Notes: generated from the sequence alone by a model not told the origin. A stretch of DNA of 64,000 bases from UBA5078 sp033721235 (GCA_033721235.1 JAWWAY010000008.1:1-64000); one strand, 5' to 3'; counted from the stretch's first letter, positions 24,869-34,144 are shown. Translations and numbers: made by a program.

Positions 24869-26566
24869 TTATGCGTTCTTTTCGGCAAACTCTTTTTCAA
24901 TTCCCCTAGTGATATACCACTGCTGAGCAATACCTAGAACGCTGTTGGCGATCCAGTAAACTACTAGTCCAGCAGGGAACCAGAGGAAGAAAATTGTCAT
25001 GATAACTGGCATAAAGCGCATAACTTTCGCTTGCATAGGATCAGCCGGTGCCGGGCTTAGCAATTGCTGGCCAAACATGGACGCGCCCATTATCAAAGGC
25101 AGAATGAAATACGGGTCCATCACAGATAGATCGTTTATATAAAATATGAAAGGAGCGTGACGAAGCTCAACGCTTTCCATCAATACCCAATAGAGAGAAA
25201 TAAATACCGGCATTTGCACCAACATAGGCAAGCATCCACCAAAAGGATTTATTTTTTCTTTTTGATAGAGCTCCATTGTCGCTTTTTGCAGTTTCATCTT
25301 GTCATCGCCGTAACGCTCTTTTAATTGCGTCATTTTCGGCATCACTTGGCGCATCTTCGCCATCGATCGATAACTAGTTGCTGACAGTTTATAGAAGACA
25401 GCTTTCACACATACTGTTAGCAAAATAATGGAGAAACCCCAGTTTCCTACAAAATTGTTTATCTGGGTTAGCAACCAATAAATTGGCGAGGCGATAAACC
25501 ACAAGAAACCATAGTCTATTGTAAGATCTAGGTTTTCAGATATTTCTCTAAGTGCATATTGATCTTTTGGCCCAGCGTAAAACCCGATTGTCTGGCTACC
25601 CTGTGAGTTCGGCGCTACGGTGAGCTGTTGCGTAGTAAAGCTGCCTATATATTCATTGGGGCGTTGTGGGCTTTTTCTAACAGAAAAATTATTAGTGTTC
25701 TGAGCTGGCGGTATCCAAGCAGAAAGAAAGTAATGCTGACTTAAGGCTATCCAACCACCTTCAGTTTCATGTGGAGCTACACCGTCATCGATGTCGTCGA
25801 ATTCTATTTTAATATAGGGGTCATCACTGGAGGTTGTAGCAAAACCCAAAAACGATGACATACCAATTCCACCAGCACTGCTAGGGTCAGCAAAATTATT
25901 TCGATTAATTTGGCCGAAGATATTGGCCTGCCAATTGTTGTTGGTGTTATTGATAACATCATAGGTGATATCAACGAGATAATTCCCTCTCTCGAAGTGG
26001 AATCGTTTGATAACAGTAATTCCATCGCCAGTGTTATGGGTAATTGATACTTCTAGCTCGTTCTGGTTAGCAGCCATTTCGTAAGACTGGGCATCTGCTG
26101 TATAAGATGCTCTGGCAGTGCTATCTATGCCGTTTCGGCCAATAAGACCTGTTTTTGCTACATAGGTATGGTTGGCGGTATTTTCGAGTAGCACAAAGGG
26201 GTCGTCTTCTACGTCGATAGTCTTCAAATACTCAGGTAGAGAAACTCCAACAATATCGCCGCCGCGAAGGTCTAAAGTAAGGTTTAGGACATCGGTGGAG
26301 ATTTGAACAAGGCGATCAGAGTCATCGGCAACTGTTGCAGCTGGAACATTGATTGACGGGATGTCTGAAGCAGTCGCTGAGTTACTGCTAGTCTGAGCGT
26401 CAGGAATTAATGCGGGAATGTCTGCCGTGTTTGAGTTTTCAGCACTAGGCGTTTCAATGCTGGCCTGAGTGTCTGCATTTCGCGGGTAGTCTTCTTGCCA
26501 TGCCAGAAGAAGTAGATAGGAAACGACGGCCAAGCCACCAAAAAGTATATATTTTAGAGAATCCAT
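24869..26566 (-). CDS. yidC: Membrane protein insertase YidC
   Basis: A 565-residue insertase of the Oxa1/YidC family, gram-negative long form. It has an N-terminal membrane anchor (about 5-23), a large periplasmic beta-sandwich domain (about 60-350) and five C-terminal membrane helices. Conserved motifs: the cytoplasmic coiled coil YRSMAKMRQVMPKMTQLKERYGD region, KINPFGGCLPMLVQMPVF, and WFPAGLVVYWIANS near the end. It sits 14 bp after yidD in the standard order. Confidence 0.98.
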   Translation of the reverse strand: MDSLKYILFGGLAVVSYLLLLAWQEDYPRNADTQASIETPSAENSNTADIPALIPDAQTSSNSATASDIPSINVPAATVADDSDRLVQISTDVLNLTLDLRGGDIVGVSLPEYLKTIDVEDDPFVLLENTANHTYVAKTGLIGRNGIDSTARASYTADAQSYEMAANQNELEVSITHNTGDGITVIKRFHFERGNYLVDITYDVINNTNNNWQANIFGQINRNNFADPSSAGGIGMSSFLGFATTSSDDPYIKIEFDDIDDGVAPHETEGGWIALSQHYFLSAWIPPAQNTNNFSVRKSPQRPNEYIGSFTTQQLTVAPNSQGSQTIGFYAGPKDQYALREISENLDLTIDYGFLWFIASPIYWLLTQINNFVGNWGFSIILLTVCVKAVFYKLSATSYRSMAKMRQVMPKMTQLKERYGDDKMKLQKATMELYQKEKINPFGGCLPMLVQMPVFISLYWVLMESVELRHAPFIFYINDLSVMDPYFILPLIMGASMFGQQLLSPAPADPMQAKVMRFMPVIMTIFFLWFPAGLVVYWIANSVLGIAQQWYITRGIEKEFAEKNA

Positions 26567-26580
26567 ATAATTTTACTACG

Positions 26581-26829
26581 CTAGTGATGACGCTGAGGGT
26601 CAGTGGAAGATTTGGGTTCCGGTACGAGGTCTATACCGCCTGGGTGAAGTGGCTGGCAACGCAATATTCGTTTGGCGCCTAGATAGATGCCTTTACCGAG
26701 GCCGTGCTTTTCTATTGCTTCCTGAGTGTAATGGGAACAAGTAGGATAGAAGCGACATTGCCCACCTATTAGAAGGCTTAGGCTGTGTTGATACACGCTA
26801 ATCGTTTTGATGGCGAGTTTATCAAGCAT
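26581..26829 (-). CDS. yidD: Membrane protein insertion efficiency factor YidD
   Basis: An 82-residue protein with the family signature QHSLSLLIGGQCRFYPTCS followed by HYTQEAIEKHG and a second pair of conserved residues in RILRCQPLHPGGIDLVP. It overlaps the end of rnpA by 8 bp, as is usual, and precedes yidC. Confidence 0.95.
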   Translation of the reverse strand: MLDKLAIKTISVYQHSLSLLIGGQCRFYPTCSHYTQEAIEKHGLGKGIYLGAKRILRCQPLHPGGIDLVPEPKSSTDPQRHH

Positions 26830-27211
26830 TTTTTCGGTCTCTGCTAATTGAGGCTCGGCCAGCCTTTTGGCTTAGGTCTTTCCAAAGACGTTCTATCTTG
26901 TCTCTAATAAGCTTGTTGTCGAGAGACCCTAAACCGCTGCGCGCTAGGATAACGATGTCTAGCGCAGGGAGCAAACGTTGATTGTGTCTGAAAGACTCTC
27001 GAAAGATGCGTTTAACGCGATTTCGGGCAACCGCTTTAGCGATATTCTTTTTCGCTATGACTAGACCTAGTCGGGGGTAAGACGTATTGCTATCAGTTGC
27101 TAACAATAAGATTTGCTGACAAGACACCTTGTAGCGGGCGTTCTTAAATACAGGCTGGTAATCTGCAGCACTCAACAGACGGAGTTTCTTACTGAAACCT
27201 AGGTCGGCCAT
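26822..27211 (-). CDS. rnpA: Ribonuclease P protein component
   Basis: A 129-residue protein cofactor of RNase P, which matures tRNA 5' ends. The RNR motif is present as KAVARNRVKRIFRESFR, and the N-terminal segment FSKKLRLLSAADYQPVF is typical. It is 44 bp downstream of rpmH and overlaps yidD. Confidence 0.96.
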   Translation of the reverse strand: MADLGFSKKLRLLSAADYQPVFKNARYKVSCQQILLLATDSNTSYPRLGLVIAKKNIAKAVARNRVKRIFRESFRHNQRLLPALDIVILARSGLGSLDNKLIRDKIERLWKDLSQKAGRASISRDRKNA

Positions 27212-27255
27212 AGGTTCGTCTTTCTTGAGTGCGGCAAATTAAAGAATAAGCTTTA

Positions 27256-27390
27256 TTATGCAGAAAGCTTAGCGCGGCCCTGAGCACGACGTCTTTTGAT
27301 CACAAGACGGCCACCTTTAGTAGCCATTCTGGCGCGAAAGCCATGAGTACGGGCACGTTTGATACGACTTGGCTGAAATGTTCTTTTCAT
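27256..27390 (-). CDS. rpmH: 50S ribosomal protein L34
   Basis: A 44-residue L34. The start is ATG 27390, giving MKRTFQPSRIKRARTHGF; an upstream in-frame extension to 27474 covers the promoter and is not coding. The C-terminus is basic (GGRLVIKRRRAQGRAKLSA). First gene of the rpmH-rnpA-yidD-yidC-mnmE operon. Confidence 0.98.
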   Translation of the reverse strand: MKRTFQPSRIKRARTHGFRARMATKGGRLVIKRRRAQGRAKLSA

Positions 27391-27458
27391 GATGGAGTCC
27401 AGTAATTCTTTAAATTTAATCATTAGCAATAATTTGGACGGTTTTAAACCGAGCGCGA

Positions 27459-27487
27459 ATTCTAGATGTTTCACATATGTATTGCAA
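27459..27487 (-). promoter_or_regulatory. Sigma-70 promoter of rpmH-rnpA operon
   Basis: Minus strand: TTGCAA, a 17-bp spacer and TAGAAT, located 69 nt upstream of the rpmH ATG. It reads away from dnaA. Confidence 0.65.
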
Positions 27488-27592
27488 TGATTTTGCTAAG
27501 AAAATTGAAAATTCACTAAGCGGTGCTCTGGGTATGAATTGCTAAGTCTCAGTATAACAAGGACTTATAATTTATACGTTGTTAATAACATT

Positions 27593-27601
27593 TTATCCAC
27601 A
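27593..27601 (+). promoter_or_regulatory. DnaA box (perfect)
   Basis: TTATCCACA, an exact match to the strong DnaA box, 208 nt upstream of the dnaA start. Confidence 0.85.
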
Positions 27602-27731
27602 GGATATAAAACCCGGTATATTAAAAAATTTCACACTATTATTTAGCGGTTTTTTCTGGGGGTAAGTTTATAAAGCATTGAAAAATAAAGAAAAAAAACA
27701 TGTCTAAATTATGGCAAATTTTCGTTTTCGG

Positions 27732-27740
27732 TGTGGATAA
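27732..27740 (-). promoter_or_regulatory. DnaA box (perfect)
   Basis: TGTGGATAA on the plus strand, the exact inverse of the strong DnaA box, 69 nt upstream of the dnaA start. Confidence 0.85.
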
Positions 27741-27809
27741 GTCTTGATGGTGGGGGTATTATCGACAATCCAATTAATTCCAGACGATAAAAGATAGGTA
27801 ATAAAAAGA

Positions 27810-29300
27810 GTGACTTCGGTGAATTGGCAAAATTGCGTTAGCTGTTTAAAAAACGAACTGCCCTCTCAGCAGTTCAACACATGGATAAGACCTCTATATG
27901 CTGAATCTTCAGCCCATGAATTAACGCTTTATGCACCCAATCGTTTTGTTTTGGATTGGGTTAAAGATAAGTTTCTTTCGCGCATCATGGAGCTGCTAAA
28001 GGAAACAAGCGCAGAACCAGTAGAGGTTGTTTTAGAAATTGGCTCAAAGCGCAATACTCCCGAGTCTGAGCTAAAAGCTAGTGAGGAGCGTGGCCAGGGT
28101 AAACCTGATCAGGTGGCCCCTAAGCTGGTTCTTGATACAAGCGATCACCTAGAGCAGATGCAAGCGCAAACCCCTACTGTAGCAAGTAGAGAAAGTTCAA
28201 TCGTGCTCCCTGCCGCTTCTAAGTTAAGTCGACCCGCTTCAAAAAATATGGAAGTGATCATCGACGGTAAGCTGCGACATAAAGGTAGCTTAAACCCAGA
28301 AAATACCTTCGATAGTTTTATCGAGGGTAAGTCGAACCAATTGGCACGTGCGGCTGCGATGCAGGTTGCAGAGAATCCTGGTGGCGCATACAACCCTCTA
28401 TTTATATATGGAGGAGTAGGCCTGGGTAAGACCCATTTGATGCATGCAATAGGCAACTATTTAGTCGCTCGCAAACCGGATGCTAAAGTGGTTTATCTTC
28501 ATTCTGAAACCTTTGTCGCCACAATGGTTACAGCCCTTCAGCTAAATGCTATAAATGAGTTCAAACGTTACTATCGCTCTGTTGATGCACTTCTTATTGA
28601 TGATATTCAGTTTTTTGCCGGTAAGGAAAGGTCCCAAGAGGAGTTTTTCCACACGTTTAATGCTCTGTTGGAGGGTGGTCAGCAGATTATCCTGACTAGT
28701 GATAAATATCATAAAGAAATCAATGGCTTAGAGGAGAGGCTCAAGTCTAGGTTCGGTTGGGGCTTGTCAGTCGCTGTTGAGCCGCCGGAGCTTGAGACTC
28801 GCGCGGCAATTCTTATTAATAAGGCAGAGCAAAGTAATATCGACCTTCCTAGTGACGCCGCAATGTTTATTGCGCAACGATTACGCTCCCATGTTCGTGA
28901 GTTGGAGGGAGCTCTTAAGAAAGTAATAGTGCACGCAAACTTCGTTGGTAGACCTATCGATTTGGAGTTAGTGAAAGAAGCTTTGAAAGACTTATTTGCT
29001 CTGCATGACAAATTAGTGACGATCGACAATATCCAAAGATCGGTTGCCGAATACTATAAAATTAAGATGTCCGATATGCTGTCTAAGCGTCGCAATAGAT
29101 CGGTAGCAAGACCAAGACAAGTGGCAATGAGTTTATCTAAAGAATTAACCAATCATAGCTTGCCTGAGATCGGCGATGCTTTTGGTGGTAGAGATCATAC
29201 GACTGTCTTGCATGCATGTAAGCAGGTTAAGAATTTGAGAAGCTCTTCTATGGATATATCGGAAGACTATAATAATCTGCTCCGAGCGCTCGCTACCTGA
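27810..29300 (+). CDS. dnaA: Chromosomal replication initiator protein DnaA
   Basis: A 496-residue initiator with a GTG start. Domain I (about 1-85) includes NWQNCVSCLKNELPSQQFNTW-type sequence. A variable polar linker covers about 86-160. The AAA+ domain has Walker A GGVGLGKTHLMHAIG (near residue 200) and Walker B ALLIDDIQFFAGKE (near 260). Domain IV has the DNA-binding signature GDAFGGRDHTTVLHACKQV (near 455). It is followed by dnaN after 64 bp, and DnaA boxes lie just upstream. Confidence 0.98.
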   Translation: MTSVNWQNCVSCLKNELPSQQFNTWIRPLYAESSAHELTLYAPNRFVLDWVKDKFLSRIMELLKETSAEPVEVVLEIGSKRNTPESELKASEERGQGKPDQVAPKLVLDTSDHLEQMQAQTPTVASRESSIVLPAASKLSRPASKNMEVIIDGKLRHKGSLNPENTFDSFIEGKSNQLARAAAMQVAENPGGAYNPLFIYGGVGLGKTHLMHAIGNYLVARKPDAKVVYLHSETFVATMVTALQLNAINEFKRYYRSVDALLIDDIQFFAGKERSQEEFFHTFNALLEGGQQIILTSDKYHKEINGLEERLKSRFGWGLSVAVEPPELETRAAILINKAEQSNIDLPSDAAMFIAQRLRSHVRELEGALKKVIVHANFVGRPIDLELVKEALKDLFALHDKLVTIDNIQRSVAEYYKIKMSDMLSKRRNRSVARPRQVAMSLSKELTNHSLPEIGDAFGGRDHTTVLHACKQVKNLRSSSMDISEDYNNLLRALAT

Positions 29301-29364
29301 TATGATGTGAGACTGACCTAGAACAATAATTTGTCATAAACCTTTTCGACCGAGTGAATCTTAT

Positions 29365-30474
29365 ATGTATTTTGAAATTTCAAGGGAAGCAATACTAAAG
29401 CCTCTACAGCTAGTCTCTGGAGTGGTAGAGCGTCGTCAAACTCTACCGGTTCTATCTAATGTCCTACTAGTGTTGGACGACTCGGGTCAGTTGGCTATTA
29501 CGGGTACTGATCTGGAGGTGGAACTGGTTGGTAGCGTTAAACTTGAAGGTAAATTTACCGCTGGAGAGATCACAGTTCCCGCGCGTAAGTTGGTAGATAT
29601 TTGTAAGTCCTTATCGGATGACGCGATGCTGCATTGCTCGGTTGACGAGCAGAAGATGGTCATTAAGTCAGGTCGGAGTAGATTTAGCCTGGCAACACTG
29701 CCCGCGGCTGAGTTTCCTAATACTGAGGACGAGCCCGGCACTATGGAATTGGCGCTCGCACAGGGCGAGTTGAAGAAACTTCTCGACGGCACCGCATTCG
29801 CTATGGCACAGCAAGACGTTCGCTACTATTTGAACGGTATGTTGTTTGAGTTAGCAAAGGACTATTTGCGAGTCGTTGCAACAGATGGACACCGCCTAGC
29901 TATGCAAACCATGGCGGCTGAAAATAATGTAGAAGAGCCTGTTCAGTTGATCGTCCCGCGCAAAGGTGTGGTCGAATTAGGCAGGCTTTTGGTGAATGAG
30001 GAAGAGTCGGTGTCTATCGTATTCGGGCGTAGTCATGTTCGAGCGCGCACTGCCGACTATACTTTTACTTCTAAGTTGGTCGATGGCAAGTTTCCTGACT
30101 ATAACAGAGTGTTGCCCAAGGGCGGCGATAAGATTGTTATTGGTGACACGCAGGAACTCAAGCAAGCCTTTACGCGCACATCGATTTTGTCTAATGAGAA
30201 GTATCGCGGTATTCGCATGCTTTTGTCTGAAGGTGAGATTAAAATCATCGCAAATAACCCTGATCAAGAAGAAGCTGAAGAGTCGGTATCCGTCGATTAC
30301 TCTGGTGAAGCCTTGGAAGTTGGGTTTAATGTGAGCTACCTATTGGATGTTTTGTCTGTAGTAAATAACGACAAGACTAAGATTACTCTTCTCGATTCTA
30401 ATAGTAGTGCCCTTCTGGAGCCCGCTAACGGCAGTGGTTCTGCTCTATACGTGGTAATGCCGTTGCGCTTGTAG
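29365..30474 (+). CDS. dnaN: DNA polymerase III sliding clamp (beta subunit)
   Basis: A 369-residue clamp built of three similar domains. The N-terminus includes VVERRQTLPVLSNVLL, the middle DVRYYLNGMLFEL and ATDGHRLAMQTM. The C-terminus, which closes the clamp and binds partner peptides, reads SALYVVMPLRL, the typical MPxRL ending. Length matches E. coli (366). Confidence 0.98.
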   Translation: MYFEISREAILKPLQLVSGVVERRQTLPVLSNVLLVLDDSGQLAITGTDLEVELVGSVKLEGKFTAGEITVPARKLVDICKSLSDDAMLHCSVDEQKMVIKSGRSRFSLATLPAAEFPNTEDEPGTMELALAQGELKKLLDGTAFAMAQQDVRYYLNGMLFELAKDYLRVVATDGHRLAMQTMAAENNVEEPVQLIVPRKGVVELGRLLVNEEESVSIVFGRSHVRARTADYTFTSKLVDGKFPDYNRVLPKGGDKIVIGDTQELKQAFTRTSILSNEKYRGIRMLLSEGEIKIIANNPDQEEAEESVSVDYSGEALEVGFNVSYLLDVLSVVNNDKTKITLLDSNSSALLEPANGSGSALYVVMPLRL

Positions 30475-30506
30475 GTCTTTGCCCTACTTAAACTGCAATC
30501 CATCTT

Positions 30507-31586
30507 ATGTCCTCGATACAACATCTGGAAGTCGCTAGGCTTAGAAATCTTACGGAGGTAAGACTGAAGCCTAGCGATAGTATCAATATTCTTTTCGGCG
30601 TAAACGGTAGTGGTAAGACTAGTCTCTTGGAGGCTGTTCATTTACTCGGCCTTGGTCGTTCCTTTCGAAGTAGCAAGTTGGACCCTATTATTCAAGACTC
30701 TGCCGAAGACAGTATTGTGTTTGGTAAATTGAGCTCCGGGGTCGATCTTGGCTTACTCAAGAGTCGTCGCGGCGGTCATACTCTGAAGCTTAGGGGTGAG
30801 AAACAGAGGAATTGGGCTGAAGCGGCGAGGCATCTTCCGATTTTGGTCATTAATTCGGACACTTTCTCCTTACTAGAAGGCAGCCCTAAGGTGAGAAGAC
30901 GCTTTATGGACTGGGGTGTGTTCCACGTGGAACATAGTTTTATTGGTAATTGGCGTCGACTTTCTAAGTGTATCGCCCAAAGAAACTTGCTTCTTAAACA
31001 CAGAAGCCCAGATATTTCACAAATTAAGGCGTGGGATCGAGAACTAATTCCTTTGGCAGAACTGGTGGATCAGGCAAGAGCGTCCTTTTTTGAGGCCTTT
31101 CTACCAATATTTCACGAAGTACTGTCTTCATTGATTGATTTGCCAGATCTCAGTGTTCGGTATTATCGAGGTTGGCCCAAAGATGAGGCTTTGTCTGACG
31201 CCCTATCCGCGAGTTTGAATAGGGATATAAAGTATGGTGCCACTCAAGTGGGGCCACATCGCTCGGACATAGTAGTAAGAGTTGGCTCGCTAGGCGCGGC
31301 AGATGTCCTGTCTAGAGGACAACAAAAACTATTAGTGTGTGCGCTCAAAATTAGCCAGGGTCTTTTGCTTGAGAGAGAGCTGGCAATGAAAAGTGTTTAT
31401 CTTGTAGATGATCTACCTTCGGAGCTTGACGATAAGAACAGGTCCAAAGTCTGTGCCTTGCTAGATAGGCTGGACTCTCAAGTGTTTCTGAGTTGTGTGG
31501 ACCCGGAGGACGTAGAAAAATATTGGAGTAAGAACCGTTTGCCAAGAAAGTTCCACGTGGAACATGGTAAAATAACGCAAGTTTAA
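30507..31586 (+). CDS. recF: DNA replication and repair protein RecF
   Basis: A 359-residue SMC-like ATPase that aids RecA loading at gaps. Walker A is LFGVNGSGKTSLLEAVHLL (near residue 30-48). The signature region is VLSRGQQKLLVCALKIS, and Walker B is SVYLVDDLPSELD. The gene carries two parS-like palindromes (30919-30934 and 31549-31564), each read as F-H-V-E-H in the protein. It starts 32 bp after dnaN. Confidence 0.97.
   Translation: MSSIQHLEVARLRNLTEVRLKPSDSINILFGVNGSGKTSLLEAVHLLGLGRSFRSSKLDPIIQDSAEDSIVFGKLSSGVDLGLLKSRRGGHTLKLRGEKQRNWAEAARHLPILVINSDTFSLLEGSPKVRRRFMDWGVFHVEHSFIGNWRRLSKCIAQRNLLLKHRSPDISQIKAWDRELIPLAELVDQARASFFEAFLPIFHEVLSSLIDLPDLSVRYYRGWPKDEALSDALSASLNRDIKYGATQVGPHRSDIVVRVGSLGAADVLSRGQQKLLVCALKISQGLLLERELAMKSVYLVDDLPSELDDKNRSKVCALLDRLDSQVFLSCVDPEDVEKYWSKNRLPRKFHVEHGKITQV
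30919..30934. promoter_or_regulatory. parS: parS site (perfect 16-bp palindrome) within recF
   Basis: TGTTCCACGTGGAACA is a perfect palindrome and matches the parS consensus known from Pseudomonas and, with small changes, Bacillus. It lies about 3.1 kb from the dnaA start, as expected for origin-proximal ParB loading, and parAB is in the same window. Confidence 0.92.
31549..31564. promoter_or_regulatory. parS: Second parS site at the 3' end of recF
   Basis: AGTTCCACGTGGAACA differs from the perfect 16-mer only at the first base. The 14-bp core GTTCCACGTGGAAC is intact. It lies 630 bp from the first site. Confidence 0.88.
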
Positions 31587-31685
31587 TCTGTCTAATCAAT
31601 GCCTTTGTACCCTAAGAATGAGATAATTAGGGCCCTGCAAAATAGCATCAAACAGCAGAAATTGAGTTGGAATGGGAGAACATAG

Positions 31686-34106
31686 ATGAGTCAGGAATCT
31701 AATTATAATTCATCGAGCATTAAAGTGCTTAAGGGCCTAGACGCAGTACGCAAGCGCCCGGGCATGTATATCGGTGACACTGACGATGGTACGGGTTTAC
31801 ACCACATGGTGTTTGAGCTAGTGGACAACTCAATTGACGAAGCATTGGCAGGCCATTGCGATGATATTAGAGTCACCATTCACCCAGGAGAAACTATCAG
31901 TGTCTCCGATAATGGGCGCGGAATTCCAACAGACATGCACGCCGAAGGTGTCTCTGCAGCAGAGGTAATTATGACCGTGCTGCATGCCGGTGGTAAATTC
32001 GATGATAATAGCTACAAAGTCTCTGGTGGCCTGCATGGCGTGGGTGTTTCAGTCGTAAACGCCTTGTCCGAAAATCTGAAGCTCACCATTCGTCGAGCGG
32101 GTAAAGTTCATGAACAGCACTATGTGCACGGCGTTCCTCAAGCACCGTTAGCCGTAGTGGGTGAAACTGATGTCAGCGGTACTGAAACCCACTTCAAGCC
32201 ATCAAAAGAAACTTTCTCTAATGTGGAATTCCACTACGATATTCTCGCTAAGAAACTCAGAGAACTCGCCTTCTTAAACGCAGGCGTGAGCATTCAACTA
32301 ATCGATGAGCGTAGCGGCAAACACGAAACCTATAAGTACGACGGTGGCCTTCAGGCATTTGTTGCCTACCTCAATACGAATAAAACCTGTGTGAACAAGA
32401 TTTTCCACTTTGCTGCCGAGCGTGAAGAAGACGGCATTTCCGTAGAAGTGGCTCTACAATGGAATGACAGCTACCAAGAGAATATATTCCCTTACACGAA
32501 TAATATTCCTCAGCGTGATGGTGGCACCCATTTAGCGGGATTCCGAGCCGCGCTTACCAGAGTGCTAAATACCTATATAGATAAAGAAGTGAATAGTAAA
32601 AAAGGCAAGGAAGTCAGCACCACTGGTGATGATGCACGAGAAGGCCTTACCGCTATTATTTCTGTCAAAGTGCCAGATCCTAAGTTCTCTTCTCAAACTA
32701 AGGATAAATTAGTTTCCTCAGAGGTGAAATCAGTAGTCGAGCAAGAGATGGCCAGTCATCTAACAGATTACCTGATGGAAAACCCACAGGAAGCAAAAGC
32801 TATTGTAAACAAGATGTTAGATGCAGCTAGAGCCAGAGAAGCGGCACGAAAAGCCCGTGAAATGACCAGGCGAAAAGGTGCCTTAGACATCGCAGGACTA
32901 CCAGGCAAGCTAGCAGACTGCCAAGAGAAAGACCCTGCCCTTTCAGAGATATACATTGTGGAGGGTGATTCGGCGGGTGGTTCTGCCAAACAGGGTCGAA
33001 ACCGTAAGAATCAGGCGATACTGCCTCTTAAGGGTAAGATTCTGAATGTTGAGAAAGCCCGTTTTGATAAGATGCTAAGTTCTGCGGAGATTGGCACTCT
33101 CATCAAAGCCCTTGGCTGCGGTATTGGCAATGAGGAATTTGATCCCTCCAATTTACGCTACCACAGCATCATTATCATGACAGATGCTGATGTGGATGGT
33201 TCACATATCCGTACTCTACTATTGACCTTCTTCTTCCGACAAATGCGAGAGTTGGTTGAGCGTGGGCACATCTTCATTGCTCAGCCGCCTTTGTACAAAA
33301 TACGCAAAGGTAAAAACGAGCACTACTTGAAAGATGACGACGAGTTAACGAAATATCAGACCCATATCGCGTTAGAAGGCGCAAGTTTACATGTGAACGC
33401 AGATGCACCAGCCATTTCTGGCGATGCACTCGAGGCAATCGTTACTCAATACAACGATACCTATGCAATAGTGAAAAGACTGAATCGTCTATATCCTTCT
33501 GAAGTATTGGAGTCGATGATATTTACCCGTCAACTTAAAGAGAATGAGTTGGATGAAGCCTCTGTTACTAAGTGGGCTGAGGAGCTAAAAGCTAGTTTCT
33601 TGGCGCTTCACCCCAAACTTGCAAGTGGCTATCAAATCACGGCGAGAAAGGATAAAGAGCGGGATATCTATCTGCCTCATATCATTCAATCCTTCCATGG
33701 CCTTATTAAGGAATACCACTTCAACTTAGATTTTGTGAATTCCGGTGAATATAAGGCGATTGTTGGTTTGGGTAAGACCCTTGAAGGCCTTATTGAAGAT
33801 GGCGCCTTTGTTCAGCGTGGCGAGCGTACTAAAGAAGTCAGCTCATTTGCTGAAGCATTGGCCTGGCTAACTTCCGATGCAATGCGCGGCCATTACCTCC
33901 AGCGCTATAAAGGCTTGGGAGAAATGAACCCAGACCAGCTTTGGGAGACCACGATGGACCCCGATAGCCGAAGAATGCTGCAGGTAACTATCGAAGATGC
34001 CATTAGCGCAGATCAGCTATTCACTACATTGATGGGTGATAACGTCGATCCTCGACGTGAGTTTATAGAAACCAATGCACTGGCTGTGCAAAATTTGGAT
34101 ATCTAA
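31686..34106 (+). CDS. gyrB: DNA gyrase subunit B
   Basis: An 806-residue ATPase subunit of gyrase, the length usual for gammaproteobacteria. The GHKL ATPase domain has RPGMYIGDTDDGTGLHHM and LVDNSIDEALAG, then DNGRGIP. The TOPRIM domain has IVEGDSAGGSAKQGRNRK and IIMTDADVDGSHIRTLLL. The C-terminus (QRYKGLGEMNPDQLWETTMDP and FIETNALAVQNLDI) is typical. A GGGAGA ribosome-binding site lies 6 nt upstream of ATG 31686, and the gene ends at a strong hairpin shared with plsC. Confidence 0.98.
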   Translation: MSQESNYNSSSIKVLKGLDAVRKRPGMYIGDTDDGTGLHHMVFELVDNSIDEALAGHCDDIRVTIHPGETISVSDNGRGIPTDMHAEGVSAAEVIMTVLHAGGKFDDNSYKVSGGLHGVGVSVVNALSENLKLTIRRAGKVHEQHYVHGVPQAPLAVVGETDVSGTETHFKPSKETFSNVEFHYDILAKKLRELAFLNAGVSIQLIDERSGKHETYKYDGGLQAFVAYLNTNKTCVNKIFHFAAEREEDGISVEVALQWNDSYQENIFPYTNNIPQRDGGTHLAGFRAALTRVLNTYIDKEVNSKKGKEVSTTGDDAREGLTAIISVKVPDPKFSSQTKDKLVSSEVKSVVEQEMASHLTDYLMENPQEAKAIVNKMLDAARAREAARKAREMTRRKGALDIAGLPGKLADCQEKDPALSEIYIVEGDSAGGSAKQGRNRKNQAILPLKGKILNVEKARFDKMLSSAEIGTLIKALGCGIGNEEFDPSNLRYHSIIIMTDADVDGSHIRTLLLTFFFRQMRELVERGHIFIAQPPLYKIRKGKNEHYLKDDDELTKYQTHIALEGASLHVNADAPAISGDALEAIVTQYNDTYAIVKRLNRLYPSEVLESMIFTRQLKENELDEASVTKWAEELKASFLALHPKLASGYQITARKDKERDIYLPHIIQSFHGLIKEYHFNLDFVNSGEYKAIVGLGKTLEGLIEDGAFVQRGERTKEVSSFAEALAWLTSDAMRGHYLQRYKGLGEMNPDQLWETTMDPDSRRMLQVTIEDAISADQLFTTLMGDNVDPRREFIETNALAVQNLDI

Positions 34107-34116
34107 TATTGGCAAG

Positions 34117-34144
34117 ACTAAGGGCTGCTCTCGCAGCCCTTAGT
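34117..34144. terminator. Bidirectional hairpin terminator between gyrB and plsC
   Basis: A perfect 12-bp stem (ACTAAGGGCTGC, loop TCTC, GCAGCCCTTAGT). It lies 10 nt past the gyrB stop. Its right arm contains the stop codon and last codon of the convergent plsC gene (ending at 34140), so the hairpin serves both directions. Confidence 0.8.

Larger units (their letters stand above)
27488..27809. other. rpmH-dnaA intergenic region: candidate oriC and dnaA control region
   Basis: AT-rich, no gene. It holds two perfect 9-mer DnaA boxes: TTATCCACA on the plus strand at 27593-27601 and TGTGGATAA (the same box on the minus strand) at 27732-27740. A/T-rich runs lie between them (about 27620-27700). 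A possible dnaA promoter overlaps the first box (TTGTTA at 27579, then TATAAA-like sequence at 27605), which would fit autoregulation. Gene orientation diverges here (rpmH minus, dnaA plus), and in Pseudomonas oriC lies between these genes. Confidence 0.65.

Noticed and set aside
27391..27474. N-terminal extension of rpmH
   Set aside because: L34 begins MKRTFQPS; the extension covers the promoter and is not conserved in the family.
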